A DNA stretch of 64,000 nucleotides, taken from the NCBI RefSeq assembly GCF_010365105.1, contig NZ_JAAFGZ010000015.1, forward strand, positions 1-64,000. Reading direction: 5' to 3'. Shown piece after piece: positions 60,338 through 64,000 of this stretch. The stretch comes from Polaromonas sp. (GTDB taxonomy: Bacteria; Pseudomonadota; Gammaproteobacteria; Burkholderiales; Burkholderiaceae_C). The notes below the pieces were generated by a model. That model did no database searches. It had not been told where the DNA came from and worked only from the letters and a program-made list of their open reading frames with translations. The stretch's first letter is position 1. Each line of letters starts with the position of its first letter. A program made the position numbers and the translations under genes.

Positions 60338-61682
60338 TCATCGAGGCTGCAATGCGCTTGGTCAGCGGGTGCAGCAGGTAGGTCAACATCGAGCGCTCGC
60401 CGGTTCTTAACACCACTTCGACCGGCATGCCCGGCTGCATCTGGCGCTTGCCCAGTTTCGTCAGGCCTTCGGGCGTCACGACAACGCGCGCCAGGTAGTA
60501 ACCCGCGCCGGTCTGCGGGTCGGTCAGCAGGTCGCCCGACACCGACAACAGCTTGCCCTGCACCACCAGCTGGGGCGAGTGCGCAAAGGACGCGAAACGC
60601 ACATCGACCGGCATGCCGGCATGCACGCTGTCAATCAACTGAGGCAGGATACGGGTTTCAAGCAGCAGCGACTCATTGGCCGGCACGACATCCAGTATCT
60701 TTTGTCCAGGGCCAATCACGCCGCCAACGGTTTGCGCCGCCAGCGCCACCACCTGGCCTGCTGCGGGGGAGCGTATTTCGGTGCGCGACAGGTCATCCTG
60801 TAATGCAAGGAATTTGCCGGCATCGCTCAACACTTCGCGTGTCACGTCGGCCAGCTGCGTCTCGACCTCCTTGCGGTATTCCTGCTGGCGGGCAATGGCG
60901 CGCTGCCGCATTTCGGCCATGGAGCTGCGTGAGCGGATGGTATTGCCCTGCAGCTCCGTCATCGAGGTGCTGGATTCGGAAACCTGGCGCTCCAGTTCGA
61001 GCTGACGGTTGCGCGGCACATAGCCGTCCTTGACCAGACCGCGCGTGTTGGTCAGTTCTTCATTGAGCAACGAGAGCTGGTTTCGCCGGCTGACCATCAT
61101 GCCTTCGTAGGCCACGGTCAGCCCCTGCTGCCCCTGGATGCTTTCCTGGATGGACTGCAGGTCGGCCTGCAGCGCTGCCTTGCGTGAGCGGAACAGCTGC
61201 TCCTGGTTCATCATTTGCTGCTTGATCAGCGGGTCGCCGGCGGCGGCCACCAGGTCTGGGTGAAAGCTGATGGCGGACTGGCCTGCCTGCTCGGCCAGCA
61301 GGCGGCCCTGCATGGCGCGCAGGCCCAGGTAACGCTGGCGTACCGCCTCGAAGTTGGCTCTGGCCGCCGCGTCGTCAAGCTTCATCAGCAGCTGACCCTC
61401 CTTGACCTGGTCACCTTCGCCGACCAGCACTTCCTTGATGATGCCGCCGCTCAGGTGCTGTACCGACTTGCGCTTGGTGTCGATGGCCACGTGTCCCTGG
61501 CTGGGCACGCCCTCGTCCAGCGGCGCCAGTGCGGCCCACAGCAAAAAGCCGCCAAAGCCGATGCCAAGGGCCCACAGGCCGACTCGACCCGCGTGGCCCA
61601 GGTCTGGCGAGGGGGCCTTGTTGGCCCCGGTTTCCGGTAGGGCAGGGACGGGCGGGTGTTTCAGGATGTTGGATGTAGCCAT
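60327..61682 (-). CDS. Type I secretion membrane-fusion protein, HlyD family
   Basis: A 451-residue adaptor. After a ~30-residue cytoplasmic part, one transmembrane helix ('VGLWALGIGFGGFLLWAALAP') is followed by 'LDEGVPSQGHVAIDTKRKSVQHLSGGIIKEVLV' (lipoyl half), a long coiled-coil region (~100-290), the second lipoyl half 'IRSPAAGQVVALAAQTVGGVIGPGQKILD', and 'KRQMQPGMPVEVVLRTGERSMLTYLLHPL', typical of PrtE/HlyD. It bridges the ABC exporter and the TolC channel. ATG 61682 (MATSNILKHP) is the natural start. Confidence 0.93.
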   Translation of the reverse strand: MATSNILKHPPVPALPETGANKAPSPDLGHAGRVGLWALGIGFGGFLLWAALAPLDEGVPSQGHVAIDTKRKSVQHLSGGIIKEVLVGEGDQVKEGQLLMKLDDAAARANFEAVRQRYLGLRAMQGRLLAEQAGQSAISFHPDLVAAAGDPLIKQQMMNQEQLFRSRKAALQADLQSIQESIQGQQGLTVAYEGMMVSRRNQLSLLNEELTNTRGLVKDGYVPRNRQLELERQVSESSTSMTELQGNTIRSRSSMAEMRQRAIARQQEYRKEVETQLADVTREVLSDAGKFLALQDDLSRTEIRSPAAGQVVALAAQTVGGVIGPGQKILDVVPANESLLLETRILPQLIDSVHAGMPVDVRFASFAHSPQLVVQGKLLSVSGDLLTDPQTGAGYYLARVVVTPEGLTKLGKRQMQPGMPVEVVLRTGERSMLTYLLHPLTKRIAASMNEE

Positions 61683-61734
61683 GGCAGGTTTCGGTGAAAG
61701 AGGGAAATAAAAAAAGCGGCAGTCTGGCGATGCG

Positions 61735-63486
61735 TCATGCAGGCTGAGGCGACTCAAGGGCAGGAGCGGGTGGCGCCGGCGGTGCCGACGGCCTGGACGC
61801 CTTGGCCGGCCTGAGCGTTGCCAACACCGTGTCCTTGGGGCCATCGGCAAAGATTTCGCCGTCGCGCAGCAGGATGAGCCGGTCGGCCACGGCAATCGCG
61901 CCCGGACGATGAGTGATCAGGATGACGGTTTTTCCCTTCGCTTTCAGCGCCTGGACGGTTTGCAGCAGCGCAGTCTCGCCGGCGTCGTCCAGGTTGGCAT
62001 TGGGCTCGTCCAGCACGATCAGGGCCGGTTCTCCATAAATCGCCCGTGCCAGTCCGACGCGTTGCCGCTGTCCGCCTGACAGCAGGCCGCCTGCTTCGCC
62101 AATCGGCGTGTCATAACCTTTCGGGAAGCGCAAGATCATTTCGTGCATGCCGGCGCAGCGCGCTGCCTCGATCACCTTGGCTGAATCGACATTGCCCAGC
62201 CGTGCAATGTTTTCTGCAATCGAACCCTCGAACAGCTCTACATCCTGCGGCAGGTAACCCAGGTGCGGACCGAGTTCGGTGCGGCTCCAGCGTTCCATCG
62301 GCATGTCGTCCAGCAGCACTTCTCCAGCAAGATCTGGCCAGATACCGACCATGGCCCGTGCCAGGGTGGACTTGCCCGATCCTGACGGGCCAAGAACGGC
62401 GACAACCGTACCCGCTGGAACGGCAAACGAGATGTTTTTAAGGATGGGCGTCTCCCGGCCTTCGGCGCTGGCCACCACGCGGCGCAAGGTGATGGCGCCT
62501 GTGGGTGCCACGCGGCTCAGGGCTGGATCGCGCTCAGGGTAGTCGAGGAGCAGCTTTTCCAGTCGCCCGAATGCGGCGCGGCTCGTGACAAAGCCGCGCC
62601 AGGTTCCCACCAGCTGGTCAATCGGCGCCAGCGCCCGTCCCATCAGTACGTTGGCGGCAATCATGGCGCCGGGAGACAGCTGGCCGTCAATGACCAACAG
62701 CGCGCCTGCACCCAGTGCCAGTGACTGCTGGCTGTAACGTATGAATTTGCTCCAGGCGGTGACGCGGTGCGTCAGGCCCAGGGCGGAGGAGTTCTTGCCC
62801 ATCCAGATCTGGTGCTTCTGGTTCCAGCGTTTTTGCAGGTTGCCGATCATGCCCATGGACTCGAGTACCTCGGCATTGCGCAGCTTGCTTTGCAGGTAGC
62901 TGTTGGTTTCGCTGGCCGCCGTGGCCGCCTCTTCAGCGGGCGCCACGGTATGCCGATGCCCAAACCAGGCCAGTGCCGCCTGCACCACAGCAAAAATCAG
63001 CGACAACATACCCAGCCACGGATGCAGGAGGAAAGTGACTGCAATATAGATGGGCGCCCACGGAGCATCAAACAGCGCAAAAATTCCATTGCCGGTGAGA
63101 AATTGCCTGATCTGGATCAAATCTCCGAAAGCCCGGGAAGGCGACGTGGAGGACTGGCTCAGGTAGGCCTCAAAGCTGGCGTTGAAAACACGCGTGCTGA
63201 GCTGCTCGTCAAAGCGCATGCCGGCCCTGACCAGCACCCGTGAGCGCAGCCATTCCGAGCAGGCCATCACGCCAAACAAAAACAGGGTGATCAGCGACAC
63301 CGCAACCAGCGTGAGCTCGTTCTGGCTTGGGATCACCCGGTCGAACACCTGCAGCATGTAAATGGTGGGCGAAAGCATTAGCAGGTTGCTCAAAAAGCTC
63401 AAGATGCCGACGATCAGGAATTCCTGCCTGAATGCCCACAGGGTGGCAGTCAGTTCGCTGCGCTGGAAGAAGGCGATTTTTTTCAT
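61735..63486 (-). CDS. Type I secretion permease/ATPase, PrtD family
   Basis: A 583-residue ABC half-transporter. The membrane domain (~20-310) has 'ILSFLSNLLMLSPTIYMLQVFDRVIPSQNELTLV' (in parts). The ATPase has Walker A 'LGPSGSGKSTLARAM', 'YLPQDVELFEGSIAENIARLG', signature 'LSGGQRQRVGLARAIYG', Walker B 'LIVLDEPNANLD' and H-loop 'VILITHRPGAI'. It drives export of an unfolded substrate with a C-terminal signal, usually an RTX protein or protease. A second PrtD-like subunit gene lies 26 bp upstream, so the exporter may be a heterodimer. Confidence 0.93.
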   Translation of the reverse strand: MKKIAFFQRSELTATLWAFRQEFLIVGILSFLSNLLMLSPTIYMLQVFDRVIPSQNELTLVAVSLITLFLFGVMACSEWLRSRVLVRAGMRFDEQLSTRVFNASFEAYLSQSSTSPSRAFGDLIQIRQFLTGNGIFALFDAPWAPIYIAVTFLLHPWLGMLSLIFAVVQAALAWFGHRHTVAPAEEAATAASETNSYLQSKLRNAEVLESMGMIGNLQKRWNQKHQIWMGKNSSALGLTHRVTAWSKFIRYSQQSLALGAGALLVIDGQLSPGAMIAANVLMGRALAPIDQLVGTWRGFVTSRAAFGRLEKLLLDYPERDPALSRVAPTGAITLRRVVASAEGRETPILKNISFAVPAGTVVAVLGPSGSGKSTLARAMVGIWPDLAGEVLLDDMPMERWSRTELGPHLGYLPQDVELFEGSIAENIARLGNVDSAKVIEAARCAGMHEMILRFPKGYDTPIGEAGGLLSGGQRQRVGLARAIYGEPALIVLDEPNANLDDAGETALLQTVQALKAKGKTVILITHRPGAIAVADRLILLRDGEIFADGPKDTVLATLRPAKASRPSAPPAPPAPALESPQPA

Positions 63487-63512
63487 GGGATGTGTGTTTT
63501 CACGTTCTGGAT

Positions 63513-64000
63513 TCAGGCAGTGGCAAGGGGAGCGGGGCGCGGCTGCCTGGGAGCCTGTGCTGCCTGGGTCGCCTGTTCATTGGCTTTTTTCAGTGCTGCC
63601 ATCACATCATCTCGAGGGCCGAAGGCCTGCATGATCCCGTCCTGCAGGATCATCATTTTGTCGGCCACGGCCAAAACGCTTGTGCGGTGCGTCATGACCA
63701 CAAAGGTCGTGCCGCGTGCTTTCAACTCGACAATCGCGGCGGCCAATGCCGCATCGCCTGCCTCGTCCAGGCTTGAATTGGGCTCATCTAGAACCACCAA
63801 TACCGGGTCGCCATAGATCGCGCGGGCCAAAGCCACTCGTTGCCGTTGCCCGCCTGACAGCCTGGCGCCGTCGCGACCGACCTGACTTTCATAGCCTTGG
63901 GGCAGGCTCGTGATGAAGTCGTGCAAGCCTACTGCCTTGGCCGCTGTGGTCACCTTGGCCATACTGACTTCACCGAAGCGTGCAATGTTTTCAGCCATGC
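63513..64000 (-). CDS. Second type I secretion permease/ATPase, C-terminal part (cut by window edge)
   Basis: About 162 C-terminal residues of a PrtD-like ATPase; the frame remains open at the right edge. Visible are 'AENIARFGEVSMAKV', signature 'LSGGQRQRVALARAIYGDP', Walker B 'LVVLDEPNSSLDEAG' and H-loop 'FVVMTHRTSVLA'. The transmembrane domain and Walker A lie beyond the window. Its similarity to the next gene suggests tandem duplication. Tail 'QATQAAQAPRQPRPAP' is Gln/Pro/Ala-rich. Confidence 0.92.
   Translation of the reverse strand, partial: MAENIARFGEVSMAKVTTAAKAVGLHDFITSLPQGYESQVGRDGARLSGGQRQRVALARAIYGDPVLVVLDEPNSSLDEAGDAALAAAIVELKARGTTFVVMTHRTSVLAVADKMMILQDGIMQAFGPRDDVMAALKKANEQATQAAQAPRQPRPAPLATA

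Overview
The window is GC-rich, densely packed chromosomal DNA from a betaproteobacterium, most likely family Comamonadaceae and close to Polaromonas, Rhodoferax or Variovorax. This is inferred from gene content (tripartite-tricarboxylate 'Bug' binding proteins, two liv-type ABC clusters, fused IcmF, PHA-granule genes, DUF6352 and DUF3455 proteins) and from short interspersed repeats that I associate with that family from memory. I saw no tRNA, rRNA, CRISPR array, insertion sequence or phage gene. Both ends cut a gene: an RND-type outer-membrane factor on the left and a type I secretion ABC ATPase on the right.

Layout. 1-10 kb: efflux outer-membrane lipoprotein (partial), a nested palindromic element, AMP nucleosidase, glutathione reductase, PAP2 phosphatase, DbpA helicase, an SDR, a DUF3455 lipoprotein, and an ECF sigma/anti-sigma pair. 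10-15 kb: liv-type ABC transporter 1 (livG-livF-binding protein-livH-livM, minus strand), whose LivF has Arg in place of the Walker A Lys. 15-21 kb: DUF6352 protein, a Bug receptor, a 53-residue basic protein and the three-domain mutase IcmF. 21-29 kb: a Cache-domain histidine kinase/NarL-type regulator pair, divergent from liv-type transporter 2, which has a fused LivM-LivG protein. 29-35 kb: PPK2 kinase, rhodanese, and a CqsA/LqsA/JqsA-type alpha-hydroxyketone quorum-sensing locus (synthase, response regulator, CqsS-like kinase) with an adjoining LuxR-type regulator. 35-38 kb: CoaX, wax ester synthase/DGAT and acyl-CoA-binding protein. 38-42 kb: LysR, CoA-transferase, HMG-CoA-lyase-like and Bug genes, then a PHA-system protein with an 8-bp tandem repeat upstream. 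43-50 kb: a four-PAS/GAF histidine kinase, an aminopeptidase-like lipoprotein, a molybdopterin oxidoreductase and an orphan binding protein. 50-54 kb: a prenyl-phosphate/glycosyltransferase cassette. 54-59 kb: TPR protein, TetR regulator, phasin and a bidomain fatty acyl-CoA reductase. 59-64 kb: type I secretion genes (TolC, HlyD and two ABC subunits).

How it fits together. Storage-lipid genes recur (wax synthase, acyl-CoA-binding protein, fatty acyl-CoA reductase, phasin, PHA-system protein). Together they suggest that the host can make fatty alcohols and wax esters alongside PHA. The quorum-sensing locus is the best candidate for a little-described system. A ~60-70 bp two-stem repeat occurs at least nine times. 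It fills six of the nine convergent gene junctions and lies in frame inside one coding sequence, possibly two. A second, GC-rich repeat forms the N-terminus of the HMG-CoA-lyase-like protein. All names are from reading sequence and remembered families; no database search was possible.
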